NCBI RefSeq assembly: GCF_001190945.1
Contig: NZ_CP011112.1
Location: forward strand, 3,782,001-3,846,000
Direction of reading: 5' to 3'
DNA from: Luteipulveratus mongoliensis
Lineage (GTDB): Bacteria; Actinomycetota; Actinomycetes; Actinomycetales; Dermatophilaceae
Length of the DNA stretch: 64,000 bases
Below, in pieces: positions 36,977 to 45,663 of this stretch (position 1 is the stretch's first letter; each line of letters begins with the position of its first letter). A program made the translations under genes and the position numbers. The notes beneath the pieces are model-generated. The model worked only from the letters and a program-made list of their open reading frames with translations, was not told where the DNA came from and did not search any database.

Positions 36977-37014
36977 GCACGCACGCTAGAGCACGGACGG
37001 GCCGAGAAGGACGA

Positions 37015-39768
37015 TCACGCGCGCCGATCCGTGAGTTCCCAGGCGTCCTCGGACTCCTCGCCGTCGCCGCCACCGTCATGACCATCGTCGTACGCCGGTG
37101 TGACCACCGCGTCGTCGCTCGGGATGTCGTCGCCGCGCAGCAGGGCCAGGGTCATCGGCAGGTCGTCCGGTTTGACCAGCACGTCACGCGCCTTGGACCC
37201 CTCGGACGGACCGACGATGCCGCGGGACTCGAGCAGGTCCATGAGCCGTCCGGCCTTAGCGAAGCCGACGCGCAGCTTGCGCTGCAGCATCGAGGTCGAC
37301 CCGAACTGCGTCGTGATGACGAGCTCGGTCGCCTGCAGCAGCACGTCGAGGTCGTCACCGATGTCCTCGTCGATGTCCTTCTTCGCCGCGACCACGGTGA
37401 CGTCGTCGCGGTAGTTGGGCTTCAGCTGCTCCTTCACGTGCGCGACCACGTTGTGGATCTCCGACTCGGTGACCCAGGCACCTTGCACACGCATCGACTT
37501 GGACGCGCCCATCGGCAGGAAGAGCGCGTCGCCCTGACCGATGAGCTTCTCGGCGCCCGGCTGGTCGAGGACCACCCGGGAGTCGGCGAGCGAGGACGTC
37601 GCGAACGCCATGCGCGAGGGCACGTTGGCCTTGATCAGACCGGTGACGACATCGACCGAGGGCCGCTGCGTCGCCAGGACCAGGTGGATGCCGGCCGCCC
37701 GCGCGAGCTGGGTGATCCGGACGATCGACTCCTCGACGTCACGGGGCGCCACCATCATCAGGTCGGCCAGCTCGTCGACGATCACCAGCAGGTAGGGGTA
37801 GGGGTGCATGACCCGCTCGGAGCCGGCGGGCGGGGTCACCTTGCCGGACCTGACGGCCTTGTTGAAGTCATCGATGTGCTTGAACCCGAAGGCGGCGAGG
37901 TCGTCGTAGCGCGTGTCCATCTCGCGCACGACCCACTGCAGCGCCTCGGCTGCCTTCTTGGGGTTGGTGATGATCGGGGTGATGAGGTGCGGGATGCCTT
38001 CGTAGCCGGTGAGCTCCACCCGTTTGGGGTCGACCAGCACCATGCGCACCTCGTCCGGCGTGGAGCGCATCAGGATCGAGGTGATCATCGAGTTCACGAA
38101 GCTGGACTTGCCGGCGCCGGTCGCACCTGCGACGAGGAGGTGCGGCATCTTGGCGAGGTTGGCGATGACGTAGCCGCCCTCGACGTCCTTGCCGACGCCC
38201 ATCACCATCGGGTGCTGGTTGCCGCGCGCGGCCTGGCTGCGCAGCACGTCACCGAGGCTGACCGTCTCGCGGTCGGAGTTGGGGATCTCGATGCCGATCG
38301 CCGACTTGCCGGGGATCGGGCTGAGGATGCGCACATCGGCGGAGGCGACGGCGTACGCGATGTTCTTGGACAGGGCGGTGACGCGCTCGACCTTGGTGCC
38401 AGTGCCGAGCTCGACCTCGTAACGGGTCACCGTCGGGCCACGGGTGAAGCCGGTGACCTGCGCATCGACGCCGAACGACTCCAGCGTGTCGGTCAGGGCC
38501 TCGACGACTCGGTCGTTGGCGGCCGAACGCGACTTGTGCGGTGTGCCGGGCTCGAGCAGCTTGCTCTCGGGCAGCGTGTAGGTCACGTCGCCCGCCAGCG
38601 CCAGCTGCTCGACGCGCTGCGGCAGCTGCTGGGTCGGCGGCGCCTCAAGAGTGCGGCTGCTCTGCTCGGCCAGCGGGCCCGGCCTGGGCTTCTTCGGCAG
38701 CGTGCTGCTGCGCTTGGCCCGCTCCAGTGCCTCGGCCGCGGCCGTGCCGCTGCCCTCGGCCTGATCGTGGTCGTAGACCTCGGCGTCGTCAGCCGGAGCC
38801 TTCTCGCCGGGGCGCAGCTCGCGGCCGCTCTTGGTCCGACGGGGTACGACCTGGGCCGCCTGCTCGAACGCTTCGTCACCGGTGCGGGTGTCGTCCTCGG
38901 ACATCCGCTTGCGCGGGCTGCGCCGACGCGGCTTCTTGCCGTCGATGTCGGCGCCGTGCCGGTCGGCCTCGACGGCATCCGGCTCCTCGTCCGTGCTGTC
39001 GGCCTCGCTGTAGTAGAGGAGACGGTCGCGCGCCTCGCGCAGGCGGTAGCCGATCTGGTGGACCGGCGTCGCCGTCACGACCAGCAGCCCGAACAGGCCG
39101 AGAATGAACAGGATCGGGACAGCACCCCAGGTCCGGACCCCGGCCACGAGCGGGCTCGAGGCGAGGAAGCCGATCATGCCGCCGGCCTCGTTCATGACCT
39201 TGGTGCCGGCGTCCGGGCTGGGCAGGCCCTTCTGGATGTGGGCCAGCCCGCTGGCGGAGAACCCGAGCATGACCAGGCCAATGATGACCCGGTTGGTCGG
39301 CTGGTGGCCGCGCGGCGAGCGCAGCATGTGGACCCCGAGCAGCAGCAGGACCAGCGGCAGCGCGAAGCCCACGACGCCGAAGGTGCCGGCCACCACGGAG
39401 TGCACGATCTCGCCGAACTTGCCGGACAGGCCCCACCACTCGCGGGCCGCCACCACGATCGCCACGGCGATCAGGAGGAAGCCGATGCCGTCGCGACGGT
39501 GCTCCGGCTCCAGGTCTCGCGCCGAGCTCCCGACGCGTCGTGCGGCTCCACCAGCCACGTGTGAGACCCCCATCCACGTGCCACGCAGTACGCGCAGCGG
39601 TGAGGGCAGTCCACCATCCTTGGCACCTCTGCCGCCGCGAGTTGGCGTAGGTGCGGCCTTCTTGGCGGGCGGACGGGTCGACTTACGGCGGCCCGCGGCC
39701 TTGGGGCGTGCCGACTTGGACCGGCTCGAGGACGAGGCGGTCTTCGACGCGGACTGACGGGTAGCCAC
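37015..39768 (-). CDS. ftsK: DNA translocase FtsK/SpoIIIE
   Basis: A 917-residue septal DNA translocase. A basic Lys/Arg-rich N-terminus (1-55) precedes four membrane helices at about 95-225, a charged linker (about 240-400), the motor domain with Walker A GATGAGKSS and Walker B VIVDELADLMM, and the C-terminal gamma winged helix (LVITTQFGSTSMLQRKLRVGFAKAGRLMDLLESRG) that reads KOPS-like sites. The start is GTG 39768 with TACTCT 6 nt upstream and no ribosome-binding site, so probably leaderless. Confidence 0.97.
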   Translation of the reverse strand: MATRQSASKTASSSSRSKSARPKAAGRRKSTRPPAKKAAPTPTRGGRGAKDGGLPSPLRVLRGTWMGVSHVAGGAARRVGSSARDLEPEHRRDGIGFLLIAVAIVVAAREWWGLSGKFGEIVHSVVAGTFGVVGFALPLVLLLLGVHMLRSPRGHQPTNRVIIGLVMLGFSASGLAHIQKGLPSPDAGTKVMNEAGGMIGFLASSPLVAGVRTWGAVPILFILGLFGLLVVTATPVHQIGYRLREARDRLLYYSEADSTDEEPDAVEADRHGADIDGKKPRRRSPRKRMSEDDTRTGDEAFEQAAQVVPRRTKSGRELRPGEKAPADDAEVYDHDQAEGSGTAAAEALERAKRSSTLPKKPRPGPLAEQSSRTLEAPPTQQLPQRVEQLALAGDVTYTLPESKLLEPGTPHKSRSAANDRVVEALTDTLESFGVDAQVTGFTRGPTVTRYEVELGTGTKVERVTALSKNIAYAVASADVRILSPIPGKSAIGIEIPNSDRETVSLGDVLRSQAARGNQHPMVMGVGKDVEGGYVIANLAKMPHLLVAGATGAGKSSFVNSMITSILMRSTPDEVRMVLVDPKRVELTGYEGIPHLITPIITNPKKAAEALQWVVREMDTRYDDLAAFGFKHIDDFNKAVRSGKVTPPAGSERVMHPYPYLLVIVDELADLMMVAPRDVEESIVRITQLARAAGIHLVLATQRPSVDVVTGLIKANVPSRMAFATSSLADSRVVLDQPGAEKLIGQGDALFLPMGASKSMRVQGAWVTESEIHNVVAHVKEQLKPNYRDDVTVVAAKKDIDEDIGDDLDVLLQATELVITTQFGSTSMLQRKLRVGFAKAGRLMDLLESRGIVGPSEGSKARDVLVKPDDLPMTLALLRGDDIPSDDAVVTPAYDDGHDGGGDGEESEDAWELTDRRA

Positions 39769-39774
39769 GTTGAC

Positions 39775-39780
39775 AGAGTA
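39775..39780 (-). promoter_or_regulatory. ftsK -10 element (leaderless promoter)
   Basis: TACTCT on the minus strand, 6 nt before the GTG start of ftsK, fits the TANNNT -10 consensus placing the transcript start at or next to the start codon. Confidence 0.55.
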
Positions 39781-39905
39781 GTGGTGAACCCCACCAGCCC
39801 CCTACGTCACACGCGGAATGGAGCGGTATTCAGCGTTCTCATATGCCAAGACCGGTTGTCCGACGAGTGGACCGTTCTGGCCGGCCGTCGTTATGTTGTC
39901 GAACA

Positions 39906-40022
39906 GGTCAAGAGTCTCAGCGTCAAGCCCCGGCTTGCTGAGCGGCAACCCTCCGCCGCGGTGGGGTGCTCCGGGTGACGACCCGGCCCACCCGGCAGCC
40001 GCCCGTGGGCAAGCGCGAGTCT
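39906..40022 (+). promoter_or_regulatory. SAM-IV riboswitch
   Basis: The leader of the downstream aminotransferase gene carries the SAM-IV core: GGTCAAGAGT, the GCGTCAAGCCCCGGCTTGCT helix with GGCAACCCTCC, the GCGGTGGGGTGC strand, CCGGGTGACGACC, and after a short GC hairpin the distal GGCAAGCGCGAGTC strand. Order and spacing match the roughly 119-nt actinobacterial SAM-IV aptamer known from mycobacteria. The aptamer ends 2-3 nt before AAGGAG (40025-40030), so SAM binding probably hides the ribosome-binding site. Confidence 0.85.
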
Positions 40023-40035
40023 CCAAGGAGCTTCC

Positions 40036-41433
40036 GTGTCGACGGCACCCCTTCCCCCGAACGAGCCCTCTGTTGCCCAGCCCGTGCCCCGACGCCTGAG
40101 CCTGGTGCGCCAGGCCGTCTCCCGGCGTACGACAGCGCGGGCGACCAACGGCGTCCCCACGACCGTCGGGCTCGAGCTCGGCGTCCCGACGGTCCACCGC
40201 ACGGTGGTCGACTTCGGCAACCTCGATCACGCGGCGACCACGCCGGCGCTGACCGCCGTGTCCGAAGCCGTCGACAAGGTCCAGCGCCGCTACGGCTCGG
40301 TCCACCGCGGGGCCGGCTACACCAGTCGCCTCACCACGTCGTGGTTCGAGCAGGCCCGTGATGAGGTCGGCAGCTTCGTCGGGGCGCGTCCCGATGACGA
40401 GGTCGTCTTCACCCGCAACACGACCGACTCCCTGCGGCTGCTCGCGCACGCCCTCCCCCGGCGTACGTCCGTCCTGGTCTTCGAGTCCGCGCACCATGCC
40501 GCGCTGCTCCCTTGGCCGTCGCGGCGCACGACCCGGCTGCCGGTGCCCGCGAGCGCTCATGACGCAGTCTCGTTGCTCGACCAGGCGCTGGAGCGGCTCG
40601 GCGACACAGGACCTCGGCTTGTCGTGCTGACCGGTGCCTGCAACGTGACCGGTGACATCTGGCCGGTCGCCGAGCTCGCCGAGGTGGCGCGTCGGCACGG
40701 CGCGCGCACGGTCCTCGACGCCGCTCAGCTGGCACCGCACCGCGTCGTCGACATCGCCGCCCTGGGCGTCGACTGGGTCGCCTTCTCCGGGCACAAGATC
40801 TACGCCCCCTACGGCGCCGGCGCTCTGGTCGGCCGTCGCGACTGGCTCGATCAGGCTGCGCCCTACCTGCCCGCGGGCGGCGCGACACACACGGTCTCCC
40901 ACCGGCACATCCGCTGGCAGCAGGGTCCGGCGCGGCACGAGGGCGGCACTCCCAACGCGGTCGGCGCCATTGCTCTGGCGACGGCCTGCGCCACCATCGC
41001 GGCGAACCGGGATGCTGTCGAGGCGCACGAGGCCGAGCTGCTGGGCCTGCTGCGGGCCGGGCTGGCCGCCACACCCGGCGTCCACGTGCACCACGTGCTC
41101 GGGGTGTCTCCTGACAGCGTCGGTGTCGCGACCTTCACGGTCGACGGCTACGCACCGTCGTTGGTGTCACAGGTGCTGGCCGACGAGCACGGGCTGGCGG
41201 TCCGTGACGGCCGGTTCTGTGCCCACCTGCTGTGCGAGACGTTGTTCGACGGAGACGGCACGGCCGTACGCGCGAGCATCGGCCTCGCCACCACCCGTGA
41301 GCACGTCCAGCGGCTGGTGAGCGGCGTACGCCGGCTGGTCGAGCAGGGTCCCGCGCTCGCTTACGAGAACACCAGCGAGGGCTGGGTCGCGCAGGACGAC
41401 CCGCGCGACCTGACCGAGCCGCGCCCCTGGTGA
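40036..41433 (+). CDS. class V aminotransferase / cysteine desulfurase-like protein
   Basis: A 465-residue PLP enzyme of the SufS/NifS branch. Recognised parts are NLDHAATTPALTAV near residue 57, FTRNTTDSLRLLAH, the pyridine-ring Asp in TVLDAAQLAPH, the Schiff-base Lys in AFSGHKIYAPYGAGAL, and EGGTPNAVGAIAL. A Cys sits in the VRDGRFCAHLL loop, as in SufS-like desulfurases. Start GTG 40036 after AAGGAG. Control by a SAM-IV riboswitch ties it to sulfur/methionine metabolism. The precise substrate (cysteine or a related thiol) is not settled. Confidence 0.85.
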   Translation: MSTAPLPPNEPSVAQPVPRRLSLVRQAVSRRTTARATNGVPTTVGLELGVPTVHRTVVDFGNLDHAATTPALTAVSEAVDKVQRRYGSVHRGAGYTSRLTTSWFEQARDEVGSFVGARPDDEVVFTRNTTDSLRLLAHALPRRTSVLVFESAHHAALLPWPSRRTTRLPVPASAHDAVSLLDQALERLGDTGPRLVVLTGACNVTGDIWPVAELAEVARRHGARTVLDAAQLAPHRVVDIAALGVDWVAFSGHKIYAPYGAGALVGRRDWLDQAAPYLPAGGATHTVSHRHIRWQQGPARHEGGTPNAVGAIALATACATIAANRDAVEAHEAELLGLLRAGLAATPGVHVHHVLGVSPDSVGVATFTVDGYAPSLVSQVLADEHGLAVRDGRFCAHLLCETLFDGDGTAVRASIGLATTREHVQRLVSGVRRLVEQGPALAYENTSEGWVAQDDPRDLTEPRPW

Positions 41434-41437
41434 GACC

Positions 41438-42382
41438 TCACCCGACACCGATCCGCAGGCGCGCCCAGATCGCCGCGTGATCGGTGTCGGGCACGCTCAC
41501 CACGCCGGCGTCCACGACGCCGAGCTTGCGCACCAGCACGTGGTCGATCTGCACGAACGGCGGCGTACGCCGATCACGCGGCCAGGTGCGTACCCACCCT
41601 GATCCGGTCGCCCGGTGCGCATCGGTCATGGTCTCGGCCGCGTGCCGGAACGCGGGGTGGGCACTCGAGGCGTTGAAGTCTCCGGCGATGACGAGGGGGA
41701 CGTCGCGCGGTTGCTTGGCGCGCCATGTGGCGAGCTCACCGAGCTGGTCATGCCAGCCGTGCACGAGGTCTGGCACAGGAGGGTAAGGGTGTGCCGCGCG
41801 CAGCACGTAGCGACCACCCGGCGCCTGCACCTCGGCAACCGGCTGGTCGAATCGCGGTGGTACGTGGGCACTTTCGAGTGCTTTGAGGCGGCGCGAGCTG
41901 CAGATCACCGTGCCGTCCGCCCCGGCTCGCGGCGTGCCGACCATGTTGGGGAGAAGCTTGCCGAGGCCGGCGACTCGCAGCCGGCGCCAGCCCTCTGGCG
42001 TGACCTCCACGAGGACGAGGCTGGTGACCTTGCGCTCACGGACGGTGGCGACGATGGTCGCGGGGTCAGCCGCGCCGTATTCCATGTTGGAGGCCATCAC
42101 GACCTCGTCCCGCGGTCCGGCGGCGACCGTGTCCGAGCGCATCGCACGGAACGCGAGGATCGCCGGCAGGAGGGCGATGACGAGTGCCACGACCACGAGC
42201 CGTCGCTCGCGCATCACAGCCGTGGCGATCACCAGCATGAACGCGAGGAGCCCGAACACCGGGAACACGGACTGGGCGACCGGCACCCGGCCCGTCCCGT
42301 CGTACCACCGGAGGAAGACCCCGATGCCCGCCACGACGAGCAGCGCCATCACCGCCCAGCGCACGATGTCGCTCCGCTGCAT
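41438..42382 (-). CDS. endonuclease/exonuclease/phosphatase-family membrane protein
   Basis: A 314-residue protein with three N-terminal hydrophobic helices (about 8-80) and a C-terminal EEP domain: ASNMEYG (N-site), VLVEVTPEGW, IAGDFNASSAHP, QIDHVLVR and DTDHAAIWA carry the expected Asn, Glu, Asp-Asn, Asp-His and terminal Asp-His residues. The topology puts the catalytic domain outside the membrane, pointing to extracytoplasmic phosphodiesterase or phosphatase activity. The ATG at 42382 has AAGGAG 9 nt upstream; longer frames overlap the upstream esterase gene. Substrate unknown. Confidence 0.8.
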   Translation of the reverse strand: MQRSDIVRWAVMALLVVAGIGVFLRWYDGTGRVPVAQSVFPVFGLLAFMLVIATAVMRERRLVVVALVIALLPAILAFRAMRSDTVAAGPRDEVVMASNMEYGAADPATIVATVRERKVTSLVLVEVTPEGWRRLRVAGLGKLLPNMVGTPRAGADGTVICSSRRLKALESAHVPPRFDQPVAEVQAPGGRYVLRAAHPYPPVPDLVHGWHDQLGELATWRAKQPRDVPLVIAGDFNASSAHPAFRHAAETMTDAHRATGSGWVRTWPRDRRTPPFVQIDHVLVRKLGVVDAGVVSVPDTDHAAIWARLRIGVG

Positions 42383-42419
42383 CTGTTGCTCTCCTTCGAC
42401 CTTGCGTCCGGCAGTGGCC

Positions 42420-43064
42420 TCACCGACCGAAAGCCCACGTGACCATACGTGGGAACTCGCGCCTCCAGAACGGCCCACCGTGATCACCGGCTCGCTCGGT
42501 CATCACGACGTCAGCTCCGGCGTCCTGGAGCGCGCCCGCCCAGCGGGTCGCGTTCTCGCGAAAGAACGGCTCGGCAGTGCCGGCGACAAGGTAGGTGCGC
42601 GGCAGCAGATCCGGCAGCGTGTCCGGCGGCCGATAACCGGCACCCGGCGAGGCGCAGAAGACCACGCCGTAGACGTCCGGATGGCGCATACCCATGGCCA
42701 GGGCGAGCTCACCACCGGCTGAGACTCCACATACCGCCGTACGCGCCGCCGGCAGCGCGACGCCGAACCGATCCCGAACCCAGTCGCGGACGTCCGTGAA
42801 GAAGAACGCCTCGTGGGCCTCGAACCGGGCGGGATCGATCGCGGGTGAGTACTCGCCGAGCCGCACCATCTCGTCGTCGACTGCGGTCCGGTGTGCACCG
42901 ACAACCATCGTCGGAGGCGCGCCCGCGGCCTCCAGATCTGCGCCCCACCGCGAGATCAGCTGTCCGTCGCCCGCGAAGACCACGGCCTCAGGAGGCGCGG
43001 AAGGGACGTAGACCGTGACGTCACGGCCCCCGTCGTACGGAAAGGTCTCGGTGACAAGAGACAT
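42420..43064 (-). CDS. alpha/beta-hydrolase, esterase D/enterochelin-esterase-like
   Basis: A 214-residue hydrolase with the nucleophile elbow GVSAGG (about residue 113) and the likely catalytic His in RAGDHGGPFW near the C-terminus. Its short N-terminal beta region (VTVYVPSAPPEAVVFAGDGQ) is as in Fes/esterase D proteins. A GAGAGGAG ribosome-binding site precedes the ATG. It diverges from satD across two inverted repeats that may regulate both. Confidence 0.75.
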   Translation of the reverse strand: MSLVTETFPYDGGRDVTVYVPSAPPEAVVFAGDGQLISRWGADLEAAGAPPTMVVGAHRTAVDDEMVRLGEYSPAIDPARFEAHEAFFFTDVRDWVRDRFGVALPAARTAVCGVSAGGELALAMGMRHPDVYGVVFCASPGAGYRPPDTLPDLLPRTYLVAGTAEPFFRENATRWAGALQDAGADVVMTERAGDHGGPFWRREFPRMVTWAFGR

Positions 43065-43082
43065 GGACGCTCCTCTCGTAGG

Positions 43083-43127
43083 TGAAGATCATCACTTCAC
43101 TCTAGGCAAATGAAGGTATGATCTTCA
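43083..43127. promoter_or_regulatory. two TGAAG-N7-CTTCA operators and satD -10 element
   Basis: Identical 17-bp inverted repeats TGAAG-N7-CTTCA occur at 43083-43099 and 43111-43127, centres 28 bp apart. The second contains TATGAT (43117-43122), a -10 hexamer 6 nt before the satD ATG, so a bound protein would block a leaderless satD promoter. The first lies toward the divergent esterase gene. Confidence 0.7.
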
Positions 43128-43128
43128 T

Positions 43129-43779
43129 ATGGCCCAACGACAGCCATCTGCTTCCACAGCCACCGTGATCGGCGATCTGGTCGGATCGCGCCAGTCCCCC
43201 GATCGCACCCAGGTGCACCGCGAGCTGTCCGCGGCCTTGGAGTCCTCGACCACGGACCATCCTGCCGTCGAGACGCCCTGGATCACCGCAGGCGATGAGT
43301 TCCAGGCGCGTTACGACACAGTGGGCGACGCCCTGAACGCCACCTTCTGGCTGCGGCTCGAGCTCCTCCCGACCGTGGACGTGCGATTCGGCATCGGCTG
43401 GGGTCCGGTCACCGTCCTGGACGCCGAGCGAGGAATCCAGGACGGGCCGGGCTGGTGGATCGCCCGCGCGGCGATCGAGAGCACCGAGCGAGGACAGTCG
43501 CAGCCGGCGCTGCGCCACCTGCGCACGACCTACCAGGCGTACGACGACAGCGGGCCGCGGCCGGAGGCGGTCAACGCGGCACTCGCCTGTCGGGACCACC
43601 TGGTTGGATCACTCGACGAACGCTCCCTTCGCATCCTGAGAGGTCTCATGGGCGGTCACACCAAGTCCGACCTGGCAGCAGCCGAGGGCATCAGTCCTTC
43701 GGCTGTCTCCCAGCGCGCGATGCGTGACGGTCTGGACACGATCGTGCTCGCACAGAGCTGGCTGAGGGAGGTCTCATGA
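43129..43779 (+). CDS. SatD-family protein
   Basis: A 216-residue SatD-like protein: the N-terminal IGDLVGSRQSPDR, the central ITAGDEFQARYDTVGDALNA and VDVRFGIGWGPVTVLD, and a C-terminal helix-turn-helix (SDLAAAEGISPSAVSQRAMRDGL) resembling a sigma-like HTH. SatD was named from streptococcal stress operons; the biochemical role is unknown. The HTH makes it a candidate for binding its own operators. It overlaps the next membrane gene by 4 bp (ATGA), a pairing typical of this family. No Shine-Dalgarno is present, consistent with a leaderless mRNA. Confidence 0.8.
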   Translation: MAQRQPSASTATVIGDLVGSRQSPDRTQVHRELSAALESSTTDHPAVETPWITAGDEFQARYDTVGDALNATFWLRLELLPTVDVRFGIGWGPVTVLDAERGIQDGPGWWIARAAIESTERGQSQPALRHLRTTYQAYDDSGPRPEAVNAALACRDHLVGSLDERSLRILRGLMGGHTKSDLAAAEGISPSAVSQRAMRDGLDTIVLAQSWLREVS

Positions 43780-44528
43780 GCGTCGTCGCTGCACTCCTGC
43801 TCGCGATCGGGCTGGGCGACCTGGCCCGCAGCCGACGACCGCACGGCGTCCGCATCCCGATAGCCATCGCGCTCGCGACGCTCGTCGCCGTGGCTCTGCT
43901 CGCCGACCTCACCTCCTGGGCCGATCTTGGGCTGCTCGTGGTGGCGGCCGCGACGGCCATCGCCTGGATCACCCTCTCCTCCAAGGCACTTCGCCAGCGA
44001 CGCGGTGAGTTGTGGCCGCTCGCCGCACTCGGCGCCGGGCTGCTCGCCCTGCTGGTGCTGGCCGGCGCGGGCTCGACCGCCGACGGTGCGCTCGGCCGCT
44101 GGATGCGCTGGGTCGACCTGGCCCAGCTCCACGAGGTCGAGCCGCAGCGCTTCCTGCTGATCCTCGGGCTGGTCGCGCTCCAGCTGAGCACGGGCAACGA
44201 GCTGGTCCGGCTGGTGCTGACCGCTGTCGGCGCGATCAAGCCGCAGGGTCAGCCGCAGCCCTCGGACCGCCTCAAGGGCGGCCGGCTGCTCGGTCCGATG
44301 GAGCGCGTCTTCATCCTCGGCCTCGGCCTTGCCGGTGAGGTGACGGCGGCGGGTCTGGTCATCGCGGCCAAGGGACTGATCCGGTTCCCCGAGCTCAGCT
44401 CACGTCGTACGGCCGCACAGGAGCGCTCGGAGGTCGACATCGACGAGGTCACCGAGTACTTCTTGGTCGGCAGCTTCGTGAGCTGGCTGCTCGCGATGGC
44501 CGCGCTCGGCCTGGCTGTCCTGTCCTGA
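43776..44528 (+). CDS. membrane protein, partner of SatD
   Basis: A 250-residue protein with seven or so hydrophobic segments and a conserved-looking amphipathic VLTAVGAIKPQGQPQPSDRLKGGRLLGPMERVFILGLGLAGEVTAAGLVIAAKGLIRFPEL region that resembles the DUF3307-associated membrane proteins found beside satD. The acidic EVDIDEVTEYFLVGSFVSW near the end precedes the last helix. Translationally coupled to satD; function unknown. Confidence 0.7.
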   Translation: MSVVAALLLAIGLGDLARSRRPHGVRIPIAIALATLVAVALLADLTSWADLGLLVVAAATAIAWITLSSKALRQRRGELWPLAALGAGLLALLVLAGAGSTADGALGRWMRWVDLAQLHEVEPQRFLLILGLVALQLSTGNELVRLVLTAVGAIKPQGQPQPSDRLKGGRLLGPMERVFILGLGLAGEVTAAGLVIAAKGLIRFPELSSRRTAAQERSEVDIDEVTEYFLVGSFVSWLLAMAALGLAVLS

Positions 44529-44530
44529 GG

Positions 44531-44547
44531 CCGGCACACCGTGCCGG
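44531..44547 (+). terminator. hairpin after the satD operon
   Basis: CCGGCAC-ACC-GTGCCGG, perfect 7-bp stem with a 3-nt loop, 2 bp past the membrane gene stop. No T-tract follows. Confidence 0.5.
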
Positions 44548-44640
44548 ATGCCGTTCCCGACGTGCACCCCATGGGCGAAGTCCTTGATCAGCGTCCAGAG
44601 CGTCTTCATGTCTCGATCGTCCGCCGCGGGAGGCCTCGCC

Positions 44641-44673
44641 AACAGTGGCGTAGATGACACTGTTCGTTAAGAT
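44641..44673 (+). promoter_or_regulatory. promoter and inverted repeat of the AraC/GlxA-type gene
   Basis: AACAGTG (44641-44647) and CACTGTT (44658-44664) are perfect 7-bp arms spaced 10 bp. TAAGAT (44668-44673) is a -10 element 6 nt before the start codon. The repeat covers the -35 region, a typical autoregulation site. Confidence 0.6.
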
Positions 44674-44679
44674 CTAGCC

Positions 44680-45663
44680 ATGACGTCAGGCAGCGGTCCA
44701 GGGACGGTCTCCGTCCTCGCGTACGACGGCATGACGGCCTTCGAGGCCGGCATCGTCATCGAGGTCTTCGGGTTGCACTGGTCGGACCTCGATCTGCCTT
44801 GGTACGACCTGAGGGTCTGCGCCGAGGGCGACGCACCTCTGCGGGTCCTCGGCGGAGCAACACTGAGCACGCCGTACGGCCTGGCCGACTTCGCGGCCGC
44901 TGACACCGTGGTCGTCCCGAGCGTCAAAGACCCGTCCGGGCCGGTGTCCGATGACCTGATCGCGGCGCTGCAGTCCGCTCACGCCCGAGGCGCGCGGCTG
45001 GTGTCGATCTGCTCCGGTGCGTTCGCCCTGGCCGCAGCCGGGCTGCTCGACGGGCGGCGCGCGACCACCCACTGGCGCTACGCCGACCAGCTGCAGTGCC
45101 GCTACCCGGATGTCCTCGTCGACCCGGACCCGCTCTACGTGGAGGACGACAACGTCCTGACCAGTGCTGGCTGCGCCGCCGGGCTCGACCTCGCGCTGCA
45201 CATCGTGCGATCTGACCTGGGTGCCTCGGTCGCCAACGCCGTCGCACGCCGCATGGTCGTCTCACCGCACCGCCCCGGCGGCCAGTCGCAGTACATCGAG
45301 GCTCCGATGGCGGTCGACCCTGAGGACGAGCGGCTCGCGGCGAGCCTGGCCTGGGCGCAGGAGCACCTCGACCAGCCCATCCGACTGGGCGACCTGGCCG
45401 CTCGCGCGGCGATGTCCTCGCGGACCTACCAGCGCAAGTTCTCGGCCGCGACCGGCACCAGCCCGGCGCAGTGGCTGATCGAGCGACGGGTCCAACGTGC
45501 CGTGGAGCTCCTGGAGACCACCGACTTGCCGATCGAATACGTCGGCGCGGCAACGGGATTCGCGACTCCGGCGACGATGCGCCACCACTTCACGGCACGT
45601 GTCGGTACGAGCCCGTCGGCCTACCGTCGGACCTTCAAAGCCGAGCCGATCAGGCGTCGATGA
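44680..45663 (+). CDS. GlxA-family AraC transcriptional regulator (DJ-1/PfpI plus AraC HTH)
   Basis: A 327-residue regulator. Residues about 10-190 form a DJ-1/PfpI-like domain with the nucleophile-elbow Cys in SICSGAFALAAAGLLDGRRATTHW and the following TSAGCAAGLDLALH. Residues about 220-320 hold two AraC helix-turn-helix units (RLGDLAARAAMSSRTYQRKFSAATGTSPAQW and EYVGAATGFATPATMRHHFTARVGTSPSAYRR). No recognisable target operon is adjacent. Its 3' end overlaps the rnj gene by 14 bp. Confidence 0.9.
   Translation: MTSGSGPGTVSVLAYDGMTAFEAGIVIEVFGLHWSDLDLPWYDLRVCAEGDAPLRVLGGATLSTPYGLADFAAADTVVVPSVKDPSGPVSDDLIAALQSAHARGARLVSICSGAFALAAAGLLDGRRATTHWRYADQLQCRYPDVLVDPDPLYVEDDNVLTSAGCAAGLDLALHIVRSDLGASVANAVARRMVVSPHRPGGQSQYIEAPMAVDPEDERLAASLAWAQEHLDQPIRLGDLAARAAMSSRTYQRKFSAATGTSPAQWLIERRVQRAVELLETTDLPIEYVGAATGFATPATMRHHFTARVGTSPSAYRRTFKAEPIRRR

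Noticed and set aside
36946-39564. Open frame of about 870 codons antisense to ftsK
   Set aside because: It mirrors a clearly conserved gene; the translation is rich in Arg, His, Asp, Gly and Val without any domain, as expected for the antisense of GC-rich coding DNA.
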